From: Paenibacillus sp. CF384
GTDB taxonomy: Bacteria > Bacillota > Bacilli > Paenibacillales > Paenibacillaceae
Direction of reading: 5' to 3'
Assembly: GCF_900106745.1 (NCBI RefSeq)
Contig: NZ_FNNV01000001.1
Span: 1,116,001-1,180,000, forward strand
Length of the DNA stretch: 64,000 nucleotides
In this document: positions 25,436 through 34,394 of the stretch, piece by piece
Position numbering within the stretch: position 1 is the first letter of the stretch
How the letters are laid out: each line of letters starts with the position of its first letter
Made by a program: the position numbers and the translations under genes
Notes under the pieces: model-generated
The model's database searches: none
What the model saw: only the letters and a program-made list of their open reading frames with translations
What the model was told of the DNA's origin: nothing

Positions 25436-25843
25436 TTATTTGACTCGTAATTGGATCTCTTCTTCTTCCGGCTTCTCAACCGTTTTGAAATGAACGTCAT
25501 GAATATGAACATTCACTTCAACGACATGCAAGCCTGTCATCATTTCGATCGATCGTTTGACATTGTTTTGGATGTCTGCCGCAATTTCCGGAATCCTGTG
25601 ACCATATTCAACAATGATGGACACATCGACTGCCGCCTCGCGTTGACCTACCTCAACCTTTACGCCTTTGGACAAATTTTTACGGCCCAATAGCTCAGCG
25701 ATGCCCCCGGCAAATCCGCCGCTCATCCCTGCCACGCCACGAACCTCAATTGTCGCAAGTCCTGCAATCACTTCAATGACTTCGGGTGCGATTTGAATAG
25801 TGCCCATGTCTGTTTTCTCATAGTCCGCTGCCAGCGTACTCAT
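25436..25843 (-). CDS. Asp23/Gls24 family envelope stress protein (YqhY-like)
   Basis: The 135-residue protein is an Asp23-domain protein: GTIQIAPEVIEVIAGLATIEV, GVAGMSGGF, VDVSIIVEYGHRIPEIA and the VNVHIHDVHF strand. In B. subtilis yqhY lies between accC and nusB as here and affects acetyl-CoA carboxylase related lipid balance. GGGAGG precedes the ATG. accC lies upstream, separated by about 140 nt. The protein is cytoplasmic and probably held by AmaP. Confidence 0.9.
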   Translation of the reverse strand: MSTLAADYEKTDMGTIQIAPEVIEVIAGLATIEVRGVAGMSGGFAGGIAELLGRKNLSKGVKVEVGQREAAVDVSIIVEYGHRIPEIAADIQNNVKRSIEMMTGLHVVEVNVHIHDVHFKTVEKPEEEEIQLRVK

Positions 25844-25982
25844 GGTTATCCTACACCTCCCGTAAAGTAGCTTCCTACCGAACGAAAAACCGATAGCTTA
25901 TCCGCTTCTCATTCCTATACTATAGCATTCTGAGGGAAATATGACAAACCGTTGCGATGGAGTTTACGGCTATTAGAGCCGA

Positions 25983-27341
25983 TTATTCCTCCGGATTGTT
26001 GACGTCATTTTCCTCTAAGAACTTGATGTCGAAATTTCCTTTGAGAAACTTTGGATGATTAAGCAGCTTCATGTGGAACGGAATCGTCGTGCGAATGCCG
26101 TCGATGGCAAACTCCGCGAGCGCTCGTTTCATCCGTGCAATCGCATCCTCGCGTGTTGCTCCCCACACAATCAACTTCGCAATCATGGAGTCATAATGAG
26201 GGGATATCGTGTAGCCCGGATATGCGCCGCTGTCTACGCGAACGCCCAATCCGCCAGGTGGCAAGTAGAACGAAATTTGACCCGGTGAAGGCATAAAGCC
26301 GCGTTCCGAATCTTCCGCATTGATCCGACATTCCATCGACCAACCGTTGATTTTCAGCTCTTCTTGTTTGATTGACAACGGATTGCCTTCCGCAACGGAA
26401 ATCATCTCTTTAATCAAATCTACGCCGGTAATCATTTCCGTTACCGGATGCTCAACCTGAATACGAGTGTTCATCTCCATGAAGTAGAAATTACCATCCG
26501 GACCAAGCAAGAACTCGAGTGTTCCGGCACCTGAATATTGAACAGCCAGAGCTGCGCGCACTGCCGCTTGCCCCATGCGTTCACGCATGGCAGGACTCAG
26601 CACCGGGCATGGCGCTTCCTCTACGAGCTTCTGCCGACGACGCTGCACCGAACAATCACGTTCGAACAAGTGAACCGCATTGCCGTGCTTATCGGCCATG
26701 ATTTGAATTTCGACGTGCTTCATGCCCGTCAAATATTTCTCCAAATACACGCCTGCATTGCCGAAGGCTTTCTGCGCTTCGTTCTGTGCTGTCGAGATTT
26801 GGGAAATTAGGGTTTCCTCATCTTCTGCGATCCGAATGCCTTTGCCGCCGCCGCCCGCAGTCGCTTTGATAATAACCGGATAGCCGATTTCGCGTGCAAC
26901 GCGAATGGCATCGTCCATATCCTCGATGAGTCCGTCGGAGCCCGGAATAATCGGCACGTCGGCTTCTTTCATCGTTTGCTTCGCTACTGCTTTATCGCCC
27001 ATCTTGCTGATCGCTTGAGGAGAAGGTCCGATAAACGTCACATTGCAGGATTCGCAAATTTCTGCGAAATCCGCATTCTCCGCCAAGAATCCATAGCCGG
27101 GATGAATGGCATCGCAATCGGTTAACGTTGCAACGCTCATAATATTAGTTAAATTGAGATAGCTGTCCTTGGAAGCTACAGGACCGATGCAATATGCCTC
27201 GTCCGCCAAACGGACATGAAGCGATTCACGGTCTGCCTCGGAGTAGACGGCAACGGTTTGAATGCCCAGCTCGCGGCAAGCGCGAATAATACGAACGGCA
27301 ATTTCTCCCCGGTTGGCAATCAAAATTTTATTGAATTTCAC
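25983..27341 (-). CDS. accC: Acetyl-CoA carboxylase, biotin carboxylase subunit
   Basis: A 452-residue ATP-grasp enzyme that carboxylates the biotin on AccB. It opens [16 protein letters not shown], continues with the glycine-rich ATP loop [13 protein letters not shown] (near 158-170), [12 protein letters not shown] (near 234), and [13 protein letters not shown] (near 285-297), all hallmark segments. GTG 27341 is chosen: GAGGAG is 8 nt upstream and the family begins at the following KFNKIL. accB lies 55 nt upstream on the same strand. Confidence 0.97.
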   Translation of the reverse strand: MKFNKILIANRGEIAVRIIRACRELGIQTVAVYSEADRESLHVRLADEAYCIGPVASKDSYLNLTNIMSVATLTDCDAIHPGYGFLAENADFAEICESCNVTFIGPSPQAISKMGDKAVAKQTMKEADVPIIPGSDGLIEDMDDAIRVAREIGYPVIIKATAGGGGKGIRIAEDEETLISQISTAQNEAQKAFGNAGVYLEKYLTGMKHVEIQIMADKHGNAVHLFERDCSVQRRRQKLVEEAPCPVLSPAMRERMGQAAVRAALAVQYSGAGTLEFLLGPDGNFYFMEMNTRIQVEHPVTEMITGVDLIKEMISVAEGNPLSIKQEELKINGWSMECRINAEDSERGFMPSPGQISFYLPPGGLGVRVDSGAYPGYTISPHYDSMIAKLIVWGATREDAIARMKRALAEFAIDGIRTTIPFHMKLLNHPKFLKGNFDIKFLEENDVNNPEE

Positions 27342-27396
27342 GGTAAAAGCTCCTCTCGTGCGCATTGTATCTTGGTGTCACCTTAGCTGTGTTCTG

Positions 27397-27894
27397 CTAC
27401 TCCGGTTTAACCAGGAACAATGGCTGCCCGAACTCGACAAGCTGGCCATTCTCAACGAGAATATCTACGATCTCGCCGCGAACTTCCGCTTCCAGTTCAT
27501 TCATCAGCTTCATCGCTTCCAGAATACATACGATCGATTTCTCGTTAATGCGGTCGCCTACGTTGACGAAAGGACCTTTCTCAGGCGACGATGCGCGGTA
27601 GAACGTACCGACCATCGGAGAGACGATTTGGTGATAATTCTCTTCCTTGGCTGCAGGCGCTTGTGGAGCCGCTGCTGCCGGAGCACCGCCAGGCATACCT
27701 TGTGCCGGTTGAACTTGCGGCTGGTAAGACTGCGTATATGTAGGAACGAGAGACGCAGCTTGTACATTCACCACTTCCGCTTTGCCGGGCTTGCGGATCA
27801 TCAGGCGGGCGCCATCGTTTTCAATTTCAAGTTCGTGTACGGAAGTCCCATCAACCAGCTTGATCAATTCTTTAATCTCGCTCAGCTTAAACAT
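27397..27894 (-). CDS. accB: Acetyl-CoA carboxylase biotin carboxyl carrier protein
   Basis: A 165-residue carrier with an N-terminal domain (about 1-40), an Ala/Pro/Gln-rich linker (about 45-82) and the biotinyl domain (about 88-165). Lys129 in EAMKLMNE is the biotin site. With AccC it makes the carboxyl-biotin used by AccAD to form malonyl-CoA. ATAGGAGTG precedes the ATG. spoIIIAH lies upstream, with a strong terminator between, so accBC have their own promoter, which I could not place. Confidence 0.96.
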   Translation of the reverse strand: MFKLSEIKELIKLVDGTSVHELEIENDGARLMIRKPGKAEVVNVQAASLVPTYTQSYQPQVQPAQGMPGGAPAAAAPQAPAAKEENYHQIVSPMVGTFYRASSPEKGPFVNVGDRINEKSIVCILEAMKLMNELEAEVRGEIVDILVENGQLVEFGQPLFLVKPE

Positions 27895-28122
27895 CGTTTC
27901 ACTCCTATAAGTTTTTGCGCCTCATGCAAGGAGACGCTGCGTAATTGCGTTGCTGCTTACTTACTTACTTACTGCATGCATCAGCCTGCTTCTACTTTTG
28001 TGAGGTCGAAATAGGCACCCTGCAAAAAGGTGACATTTACCAAACCTGCACATACCGAAACCATTATAGCACAAACCTCGCGGAACACGAACCCATTTTT
28101 TATACATCACGGATGGGAAAAA

Positions 28123-28153
28123 GCCCCATTGCCACTGACTTTGGCATCGGGGC
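28123..28153 (-). terminator. Rho-independent terminator of the spoIIIA operon
   Basis: On the minus strand GCCCCGATGCCA and TGGCAATGGGGC pair around a 7-nt loop and are followed by TTTTTCC. It lies 15 nt after the spoIIIAH stop. Confidence 0.92.
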
Positions 28154-28167
28154 CTTCCGCATTTGCC

Positions 28168-28875
28168 TTACTTGACGTACTGAATGGTGACTTGCTCCGG
28201 CGAAACACCGAGCTCTGTAATGACCATTGTAAGGATGCTGTCCGCTTGGCTTTTCTCTAGTTTGTCGCTCTGTACAACGACTTTATAGCGATCTCCATCC
28301 GGATAAACTGCGGCGTTATTGAACTGCTTCACCAGTTCTTCCTCAAGCCCCGTGATCTTAGAGCTCTTGTCTTCAAGCAGATTTAACTGTTCGACTGCTG
28401 AACCGGCTGCTTTGTCGTCTTGCTTCGTATCTGAGATTGTGCCATACAGTTTATTATACTCATCGTATAATTTCTGATCACGTTTCTCTTGCATTTGACT
28501 GAATACGCTGGCGCTGAAGCCGCCGGCTTTCTCGAGTTGATCAAGCACCGCTTGATCTTCCTGATTCGCGGCTGCCGTTGCCGCCGGATCTGTTGCCGTT
28601 CCTTGATCCTGCGCAGCATTTGAAGTGGAATCAGCTGCATTCGGATCTGTTGCATTTGCGCTTGTCCCGTCCGTTACGTCCGTAACAGTAATTCCTTCAT
28701 CGTTCGCCGTTGTACCGGATGCTTCAGTCGCATCTCCCTTAACTTGTTCCTGCTGCGTACCGTCAGTTGCCACCTGAGATGGGTTTACATCTTCCGTAAA
28801 CAAATAATAGGCCGATAAAATGACCATCAAGCTCAGCATGGATACTAACCAAATCGTTTGCCTTTTGTTGTTCAT
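28168..28875 (-). CDS. spoIIIAH: Stage III sporulation protein AH
   Basis: The 235-residue bitopic protein has one N-terminal membrane helix (about 7-27), a long low-complexity Thr/Ala/Asp/Gln-rich linker (about 30-120), and a YscJ-like ring-building domain (about 125-235). SpoIIIAH in the mother-cell membrane binds forespore SpoIIQ and forms the feeding-tube channel. The ATG at 28875 follows GGGAGG by 10 nt; ten upstream codons are dropped. spoIIQ is not in the window. It is the last gene of the operon. Confidence 0.93.
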   Translation of the reverse strand: MNNKRQTIWLVSMLSLMVILSAYYLFTEDVNPSQVATDGTQQEQVKGDATEASGTTANDEGITVTDVTDGTSANATDPNAADSTSNAAQDQGTATDPAATAAANQEDQAVLDQLEKAGGFSASVFSQMQEKRDQKLYDEYNKLYGTISDTKQDDKAAGSAVEQLNLLEDKSSKITGLEEELVKQFNNAAVYPDGDRYKVVVQSDKLEKSQADSILTMVITELGVSPEQVTIQYVK

Positions 28876-28911
28876 GAACGAACAGCCTCCCTTTTCATTG
28901 TCCAATTGGTA

Positions 28912-29550
28912 TTATTGATGCTTGCGTGGAACGACCGAAATGCGGTTAATCGCGACATTGAGCCCTTTCTCCACCGCGTCTATAATTAAACGTCTGACCA
29001 CGCCGTTCTCCGCGCCTTTCGCTACTATGAGCACGCCGCGGACCTTCGGCTGGATACGTTTGACGATAATCGGAGCTGTATCCCCGTTCGTATTGTAGAG
29101 CACGACCTTGCCTTCCTTAGTGATGGAAGTAATGCTGCGCTTGCCGCCATTCTTATCGATTTCATTCGTAATTTGCTGCGATTCCTTCTCATCGATATGA
29201 ACGGTAACTTCTTCCGTCGAATCGATGGTAACGAACACATCCACCAAACCGACACCGACGATCATCTCCAAAATATCTTTGAGCCTCGCCTCAAGCGGCT
29301 GCTCGATGCCGTCAAAGGAAGAATGCTGCTCGGATGAGTTGTTACCGAGGAAAACTTCTTCGGTCGGCGGCTTCCCGGATGCTGCTTGGTCTGCGGTAGG
29401 CACCTTCTGATAGGACAGAAAAGAGTTGACCACCATTAGCCCTATTCCGATTAAGCCGATAATGAGCAGCCAGCGCAGCGTCTTCACCCGCTTAGGTCCG
29501 CCCTGCCCTTTGCCGATGGTTGACTCCAACCCGCTCAGCCAATTGGCCAA
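28912..29550 (-). CDS. spoIIIAG: Stage III sporulation protein AG
   Basis: A 212-residue protein with one membrane helix (about 26-48) and a ring-building domain with a beta-rich insert. SpoIIIAG forms a large 30-subunit ring in the intermembrane space in B. subtilis. Motifs include LEARLKDILEMIVGVGLVDV and VRGVLIVAKGAEN. Start is TTG at 29550 with AGGGGAG 7 nt upstream. It lies 36 nt before spoIIIAH and 18 nt after spoIIIAF. Confidence 0.93.
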   Translation of the reverse strand: MANWLSGLESTIGKGQGGPKRVKTLRWLLIIGLIGIGLMVVNSFLSYQKVPTADQAASGKPPTEEVFLGNNSSEQHSSFDGIEQPLEARLKDILEMIVGVGLVDVFVTIDSTEEVTVHIDEKESQQITNEIDKNGGKRSITSITKEGKVVLYNTNGDTAPIIVKRIQPKVRGVLIVAKGAENGVVRRLIIDAVEKGLNVAINRISVVPRKHQ

Positions 29551-29568
29551 CGTCGTTCTCCCCTTTCA

Positions 29569-30294
29569 TTAGTAAGCCGCATCCGGAGCAGTCTGCTGTA
29601 CCTTCACGTCAATTAATCGTGGCGCCACGCCCCAGCCTAATCGGAGTACGTCTTTCACCGCATCCGTCACCGCACCAGGCGCTTCTTTCTCAACCGTATC
29701 CGAATCATCAAGTGCGGATTGACGATCACCTTCTGATGTTGATTCCGGCTTCACGGTGACTTCAACTGCTTCGACCTCATCCACGGCTTTAGCATCGTCT
29801 GACTGCTCAGCATTGGCAGCAGCCTGCTCTTCTGGCGGCAGCAGCGTTACGGTAACACCGGCAATCTGAGCAGATTGCCCGTCTTGATTCAATTCCAGCT
29901 TGACGTCGACAGCCGCTGCATGAAGCCCGGCGTTCTCTGCCAGTTCGGTTTTCATCGCCGCCTCCAGCTTCTGCTCGGTTAGTGCTGTTGCTGCTGACTG
30001 CTGCTTGCGCTGCAGATCCTTGGCATTTTGCTGAATATCCTCAAGTGTTGGCATGTGGAATTGCTCCGACTTCGTGTTATGGACCCAGTTCTCCACCTGC
30101 GCATCAAGTTTGGCGTTAAAATCACCTTGCAGCAGCCGGATGATCGGTGTAAGGATCGTCAGCAGAATGATTAAACCCGCTACAAGTCTGACATAACGCT
30201 GCATCGCTTTGTTCGGCAGAAGCAGATCGATAAACCCCGCCAGCAGCACTACCGCGATGATTTGCTGCAGCCAAACCGCCAGCCAGTTCATCAT
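29569..30294 (-). CDS. spoIIIAF: Stage III sporulation protein AF
   Basis: The 241-residue protein has two N-terminal membrane helices (about 5-28 and 33-52; LLPNKAMQRYVRLVAGLII between them) and a large extracytoplasmic domain. Residues 145-220 are rich in Glu, Ala, Ser and Asp and look like an unstructured insert, making it longer than the roughly 206-residue Bacillus protein. ATG 30294 is used because GGCGGTGG is 8 nt upstream; the GTG four codons earlier is too near. Part of the SpoIIIA-Q channel complex. Confidence 0.9.
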   Translation of the reverse strand: MMNWLAVWLQQIIAVVLLAGFIDLLLPNKAMQRYVRLVAGLIILLTILTPIIRLLQGDFNAKLDAQVENWVHNTKSEQFHMPTLEDIQQNAKDLQRKQQSAATALTEQKLEAAMKTELAENAGLHAAAVDVKLELNQDGQSAQIAGVTVTLLPPEEQAAANAEQSDDAKAVDEVEAVEVTVKPESTSEGDRQSALDDSDTVEKEAPGAVTDAVKDVLRLGWGVAPRLIDVKVQQTAPDAAY

Positions 30295-30317
30295 GTTGAA
30301 TTCCACCGCCTAACTTA

Positions 30318-31601
30318 TTACCGAATCATGATTGCTGCGTTGCCTGCCGTAAGGATGATGGTGATAGCCAGGAAGAACATGAGTCCGACAGCAGCCAGTG
30401 CGGCAAACACGTAAATCAGCGTTTTGCCTATGGTTTGCAGACAGCTCACGATTGGACTATCGCCAAGTGGCTGCATGATGGCTGCCGATACGTTGTAGAT
30501 AAGCGCAAGTGTAATGATTTTGAGGGCAGGAAACGCACACAGGAACAAAATAATGACCACGCCTGCAAGTCCAATCGCATTCTTCACAAGCAGGGAAGCC
30601 GACATGACCGTATCTGCCGCATCTGAGAAGGTTCGACCGATGACAGGAACGAAATTACCCGTAATAAACTTGGCCGTTCGCATCGTAACGCCGTCGGTCA
30701 CCGAACCGGTAGCTCCCTGCACGGAGATAACCCCAAGGAACACGGTCAGCATGACTCCGAGCAAACCAACACTGAAGTTGCGCAGCACATTCGCCAGCTG
30801 AGTCACCTTGAACTTATCCGACACCGCGCTCGCAATATGCAGGACAGCCGAGAAGAACAGCAGCGGGAATACGAATGTATAGATGACTGTGCCGACGGCA
30901 TTAATCATGAAAATAATCAGCGGATGAAGCACCGACACCGTTACAACGCTGCCCATTGTGGCTAATAGCGTGAGCAGCAGCGGCACCATGGCAAGCATGA
31001 ACTGGATCATCCCGGTGATGGCATCCTTCGCGTAGCCGATGGCGACATTGAAGCTGTTTACGGCTAGGACAATCATGACCATGTAGGTGATGCTGTAGGC
31101 TACTTTGCTGACGGCATTGCGTTCGAAGGCGGTTTGCATCGTCTCGAGCATCATGCTGAACACGGTTAGAATGACAATGGTGACCAGCAGCTTGCCGTTA
31201 TACAAAATTTCGTGCAGCACATACTTGAGCAGTCCCGCAAGCACCGTTGTCAGCTTCAACCCTTCGCCGCCGGGCATGATCATTTCGGCGAAGCTTGGCA
31301 CATTGTTATCCGGGAAGAATCCCCCGTATTCCGACATCAGCTTGTTCCAATATTTCTCTACATCTTCCGTGTTGATCTCCTTGACCTGATCACCGGCCAA
31401 ATTGGTATTGACCGAAGCTGCATTGTCGTTAGAAGAGGGTTCGTCCGCTTCCGGTGCAGCCGCCCGTTCCACGATGGCTGCCGTGTTGTTCTGACTGATC
31501 GTTTGCGAATCCGCAAATGCGGCAATTGGCAGAATCGTCAGCAGCCCCAGTAAGAGCAATGCTTGCAGCACCGCGAATCGGATGGTCCAGTGCCGCCGCA
31601 T
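30318..31601 (-). CDS. spoIIIAE: Stage III sporulation protein AE
   Basis: A 427-residue polytopic membrane protein with a signal peptide (about 1-30, ending AAFA) and roughly eight hydrophobic segments from residue 110 onwards. Segments such as GVISVQGATGSVTDGV and FVPVIGRTFSDAADTV are typical of the family. SpoIIIAE is the main membrane component of the channel complex and may act as a transporter. GGGGAG precedes the ATG. It begins 6 nt after the spoIIIAD stop. Confidence 0.95.
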   Translation of the reverse strand: MRRHWTIRFAVLQALLLLGLLTILPIAAFADSQTISQNNTAAIVERAAAPEADEPSSNDNAASVNTNLAGDQVKEINTEDVEKYWNKLMSEYGGFFPDNNVPSFAEMIMPGGEGLKLTTVLAGLLKYVLHEILYNGKLLVTIVILTVFSMMLETMQTAFERNAVSKVAYSITYMVMIVLAVNSFNVAIGYAKDAITGMIQFMLAMVPLLLTLLATMGSVVTVSVLHPLIIFMINAVGTVIYTFVFPLLFFSAVLHIASAVSDKFKVTQLANVLRNFSVGLLGVMLTVFLGVISVQGATGSVTDGVTMRTAKFITGNFVPVIGRTFSDAADTVMSASLLVKNAIGLAGVVIILFLCAFPALKIITLALIYNVSAAIMQPLGDSPIVSCLQTIGKTLIYVFAALAAVGLMFFLAITIILTAGNAAIMIR

Positions 31602-31607
31602 AATGCT

Positions 31608-32003
31608 TCAACTCCCCACCGGCAGAAGGCCGAGTACTGTTTCTACGATGACGCTGATGATCGGGACGGCCAGCACGAGAATGAGTATTTTACCGGCAAA
31701 TTCAATCTTGGAAGCGATGCTCTCCTGCCCGGCGTCTCGTACAATTTGAGAACCGAACTCCGCAATGTAGGCAATTCCGATAATTTTCAGAATGGTCTTC
31801 AAGTAGATGGATGGTATGCCGGAACGATCAGCCAGCTGCTCCAGCACCGCGATGACCGCTTCGATCTTGCCGATGACAAACAAGAAAATGAAGAGCCCCG
31901 TAAAGGCTGCCAGCAAGAAACCGAACATCGGCTTCTGTTCGCGTACGACGAGGACGAGCACCGTCGCAACTAAACCGAGCCCGACGATTTGGATGATTTC
32001 CAT
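31608..32003 (-). CDS. spoIIIAD: Stage III sporulation protein AD
   Basis: The 131-residue membrane protein has four hydrophobic helices and the segment IAYIAEFGSQIVRDAGQESIASKIEFAG, characteristic of the SpoIIIAC/AD family, split here by a short glycine turn. It is part of the forespore channel apparatus. GGCGGGTG precedes the ATG at 32003, 30 nt after spoIIIAC. Confidence 0.94.
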   Translation of the reverse strand: MEIIQIVGLGLVATVLVLVVREQKPMFGFLLAAFTGLFIFLFVIGKIEAVIAVLEQLADRSGIPSIYLKTILKIIGIAYIAEFGSQIVRDAGQESIASKIEFAGKILILVLAVPIISVIVETVLGLLPVGS

Positions 32004-32033
32004 GTTTCGTTCACCCGCCTTGCCCCAGTAGCG

Positions 32034-32237
32034 TCATTGAAACAGGAAGATCGTCTTGATTTCTTGAAACAGATCGTTCAAGAGGCTCACAACCATAAAA
32101 AGGACGACGACAAAGCCGATCAGCGTTACCCAGTGCGCCATATCTTCTTTGCCCATCTGCTTGAGTACGGTATGGATCATCGCCGTGATAATGCCGATTC
32201 CGGCAATTTGAAAGATGGCGCTCACATCAATGTTCAT
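32034..32237 (-). CDS. spoIIIAC: Stage III sporulation protein AC
   Basis: A 67-residue protein with two membrane helices (IFQIAGIGIITAMIHTVL and VTLIGFVVVLFMVVSLL). Length equals that of the Bacillus protein. SpoIIIAC and AD resemble small export-gate-like membrane subunits. GGGGTG precedes the ATG. It lies 15 nt after spoIIIAB. Confidence 0.95.
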   Translation of the reverse strand: MNIDVSAIFQIAGIGIITAMIHTVLKQMGKEDMAHWVTLIGFVVVLFMVVSLLNDLFQEIKTIFLFQ

Positions 32238-32252
32238 TCTTCCGGCACCCCG

Positions 32253-32771
32253 CTACAAAATCAAAATGACGACTAGCGCGGCTGTGAGAACTCCGAGGCT
32301 CTTCCACATTTTCGAAAACCGCGCACTATCGTGCCGTGCCGCTTCTTCCTCCGACTGCAGCTGCTGCATGGCAAGCTTCAGGTTCTTAATCTGATCTTCC
32401 CTGTCGCTGATTCCAAGCGCAGAACCGAGTCGAATCAATGCAGCTTGCTCCGGCTGCCGCATGGCCGTATGCGGCCAAAACGCGTTTGCTGCCCCTTCCC
32501 AGCTTTCGCGGAAGGTCAGCTCATCTGACTGCTCAAGCCGCCTGTTAACATCTTGGAGCAAGGATGCGATCGGCTCTGGCAAGTAAGCTGCGCAGCGGCT
32601 GATGGCCTCCGGGAGCGGCGTGTACCCATAGCCGATTTCGGTCTCAAGCCGCTGCAAGGCGTAGATGAGCTGCCTGATCTGGATTGGCCGCGCGGCATAG
32701 CGCGACGCCTGGAGGAAGCCGATCATCGTGCCGGCGAACAAGATTAATGCAGCGCCGATCAACTCAACCAT
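32253..32771 (-). CDS. spoIIIAB: Stage III sporulation protein AB
   Basis: The 172-residue protein has a hydrophobic helix at each end (about 3-20 and 155-172) and a helical middle, the shape of SpoIIIAB, which resembles GspF-like platform proteins. LETEIGYGYTPLPEAI is a typical conserved segment. Its start overlaps the spoIIIAA stop by 8 nt, indicating translational coupling between the ATPase and its platform. Confidence 0.94.
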   Translation of the reverse strand: MVELIGAALILFAGTMIGFLQASRYAARPIQIRQLIYALQRLETEIGYGYTPLPEAISRCAAYLPEPIASLLQDVNRRLEQSDELTFRESWEGAANAFWPHTAMRQPEQAALIRLGSALGISDREDQIKNLKLAMQQLQSEEEAARHDSARFSKMWKSLGVLTAALVVILIL

Positions 32772-33774
32772 GGTGATCGCCTCCCTTCCACGCAGTCGGC
32801 TCTCTAGCCGCCGGCGCTCTTCCAGCCGCCGCGGCCGGGAGCACTCGGCTCATCAGGCTTCCGCCATTGCGCCTAAGCTCTACGCATTGCTGGAATGCCC
32901 CGGCAGCGAGCAATCTCCCAAGAACCGGCCGGCCTCTTGCATCCTCCAGATCCTTGGCATGCGCTGTCGCGATGACCGTAACGCCGGCATGGCTCGCATC
33001 CAGAATGGCATCGCCATCCTCTTCGCGGCCGATCTCATCGACGATCATAATCTCCGGCGACATCGAGCGAAGCATCATCATCATCCCCTCTGCTTTCGGA
33101 CAAGCATCCATCACATCGGTTCGAGGACCAACATTAAAGGTAGGAACACCTCTGACACATGCAGCAATTTCGGAGCGCTCATCCACAATGCCTACCTTGC
33201 GGCCGGGCCAGTCCATCGCGGAAGGATGTCCCCAGGCGCCGCTGCTGACCGCCCTAGCCAGATCGCGAACGAGCGTCGTCTTGCCTTGCTGAGGCGGCGC
33301 GATTACAAGCGTTGACTGCAAGGAGCGTCTCTGATGATCCAGCAGCTTCGGCAGCAGCGATGCAGCGGCGCCGATGACTTCTCTGGCAATCCGCACGTTA
33401 AAAGCGGCAATATCGCGGATGCCGCGAACTTGTCCTTGCTCCAGCACCGTGCGCCCAGCCAGTCCGATTCGATGGCCGCCGGCTACCGTGATATAACCGC
33501 GACGCAGTTCTTCTTCCATGGCGTAGAGCGAGTGATTCGTTACACGCTCCAGCAGCTTGCGGCATGTTTCCGGCGATGGCTTGTACGCATTCTCCGGATT
33601 CGGCTGGAGGATCCCTTGCGGAGTGACGAACCAGAAGGCTAGTCCTGTGCTGATTTCAAGCGGTCTGTTCTCTCGGATGCGAATCTCTTCTACGGCATCT
33701 TTCAGCCGCTCCGGTATTCGTCCGAGCACCTCTGTAAGCTCGGAAGGCAGCAAATGCTGCACTTTTTTGAGCAT
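32764..33774 (-). CDS. spoIIIAA: Stage III sporulation protein AA (secretion-type ATPase)
   Basis: The 336-residue ATPase drives or assembles the SpoIIIA channel. The Walker A-like loop IAPPQQGKTTLVRDL lies near 162-176, Walker B with IMIVDEIGREEDGDA near 240-254, and VIATAHAKDLEDA follows; LRRGYITVAGGHRIGL marks the family. The ATG at 33774 follows GGGAGGG by 7 nt and is the first codon of the family alignment; thirty further open codons upstream are rejected. The C-terminal 45 residues are Ala/Arg/Gly-rich. First gene of the operon. Confidence 0.95.
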   Translation of the reverse strand: MLKKVQHLLPSELTEVLGRIPERLKDAVEEIRIRENRPLEISTGLAFWFVTPQGILQPNPENAYKPSPETCRKLLERVTNHSLYAMEEELRRGYITVAGGHRIGLAGRTVLEQGQVRGIRDIAAFNVRIAREVIGAAASLLPKLLDHQRRSLQSTLVIAPPQQGKTTLVRDLARAVSSGAWGHPSAMDWPGRKVGIVDERSEIAACVRGVPTFNVGPRTDVMDACPKAEGMMMMLRSMSPEIMIVDEIGREEDGDAILDASHAGVTVIATAHAKDLEDARGRPVLGRLLAAGAFQQCVELRRNGGSLMSRVLPAAAAGRAPAAREPTAWKGGDHHG

Positions 33775-33850
33775 CCGGCATCCCTCCCGACTCTTCGTTT
33801 CTACTAGATTGATAGAGTGAGTGATGAGTGATTGTCCATCTTTGTATCCC

Positions 33851-33880
33851 ATTCTATTCCGCAAGACCGCGTAATATGAC
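33851..33880 (-). promoter_or_regulatory. Sigma-E promoter of the spoIIIA operon
   Basis: On the minus strand GTCATATT (33880-33873) equals the sigma-E -35 consensus, and AATAGAAT (33858-33851) matches six of eight bases of CATACAAT after a 14-nt spacer. It lies about 75 nt upstream of spoIIIAA, and spoIIIA is known to be transcribed by sigma-E in B. subtilis. Confidence 0.75.
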
Positions 33881-33923
33881 TAGATTCCCCGCTATAGTGA
33901 ACCTTTGCAGTAGCCTTCTTCAT

Positions 33924-34190
33924 TCATTTCTTGAGCACACCGATCAGAATGCAAGCGACCCCGCAAACGATCCAGAGCATTTTGGCAAACGATATTTTAT
34001 CCGAGAGACCTACGAGGCCGATCATTGTCGTCGAGATAAGCACGAACGGCCCTACAAGTGCAAGTGATGAATTCACAACAAGCGCTTTATCAATTTGGTT
34101 CAGACGCAGCATCAGCAGTGCGGCCATGATCTCCAGCGAGCCGGAGAACATGCGAATCGACGCCATACTAAGCACGATTTTGTTAAGCAT
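33924..34190 (-). CDS. yqhV: DUF2619 membrane protein (YqhV family)
   Basis: An 88-residue protein with three hydrophobic segments (about 4-28, 36-58, 68-86). YqhV lies immediately upstream of spoIIIAA in Bacillus, as here. Its function is not known. AGAGGCG lies about 6 nt before the ATG. It shares strand with the spoIIIA operon but is separated by the sigma-E promoter, so it may be transcribed independently. Confidence 0.8.
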   Translation of the reverse strand: MLNKIVLSMASIRMFSGSLEIMAALLMLRLNQIDKALVVNSSLALVGPFVLISTTMIGLVGLSDKISFAKMLWIVCGVACILIGVLKK

Positions 34191-34394
34191 CTCTATCGCC
34201 TCTTTCCCTAGTGAACAGGAGCGCGCAGCACGTAATGCTAGAACGCCCGGCTCTTCTACAGCCTATGCAAGCCTGTCTCTCTTTCATTCTCACAACTTTG
34301 GCAAACTACGAATAAGAGGCACATTCCCCCTCGCACACGCTCTGGGCTCCCTGCATATATTGCTGTGGAAAAGAAACGATTGCGAGGAGATATC

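Noticed and set aside
27262-28014. Open frame of 250 codons over accC start, accB and the gap after it
   Set aside because: Crosses two genes that are certain on the other strand; no family resemblance.
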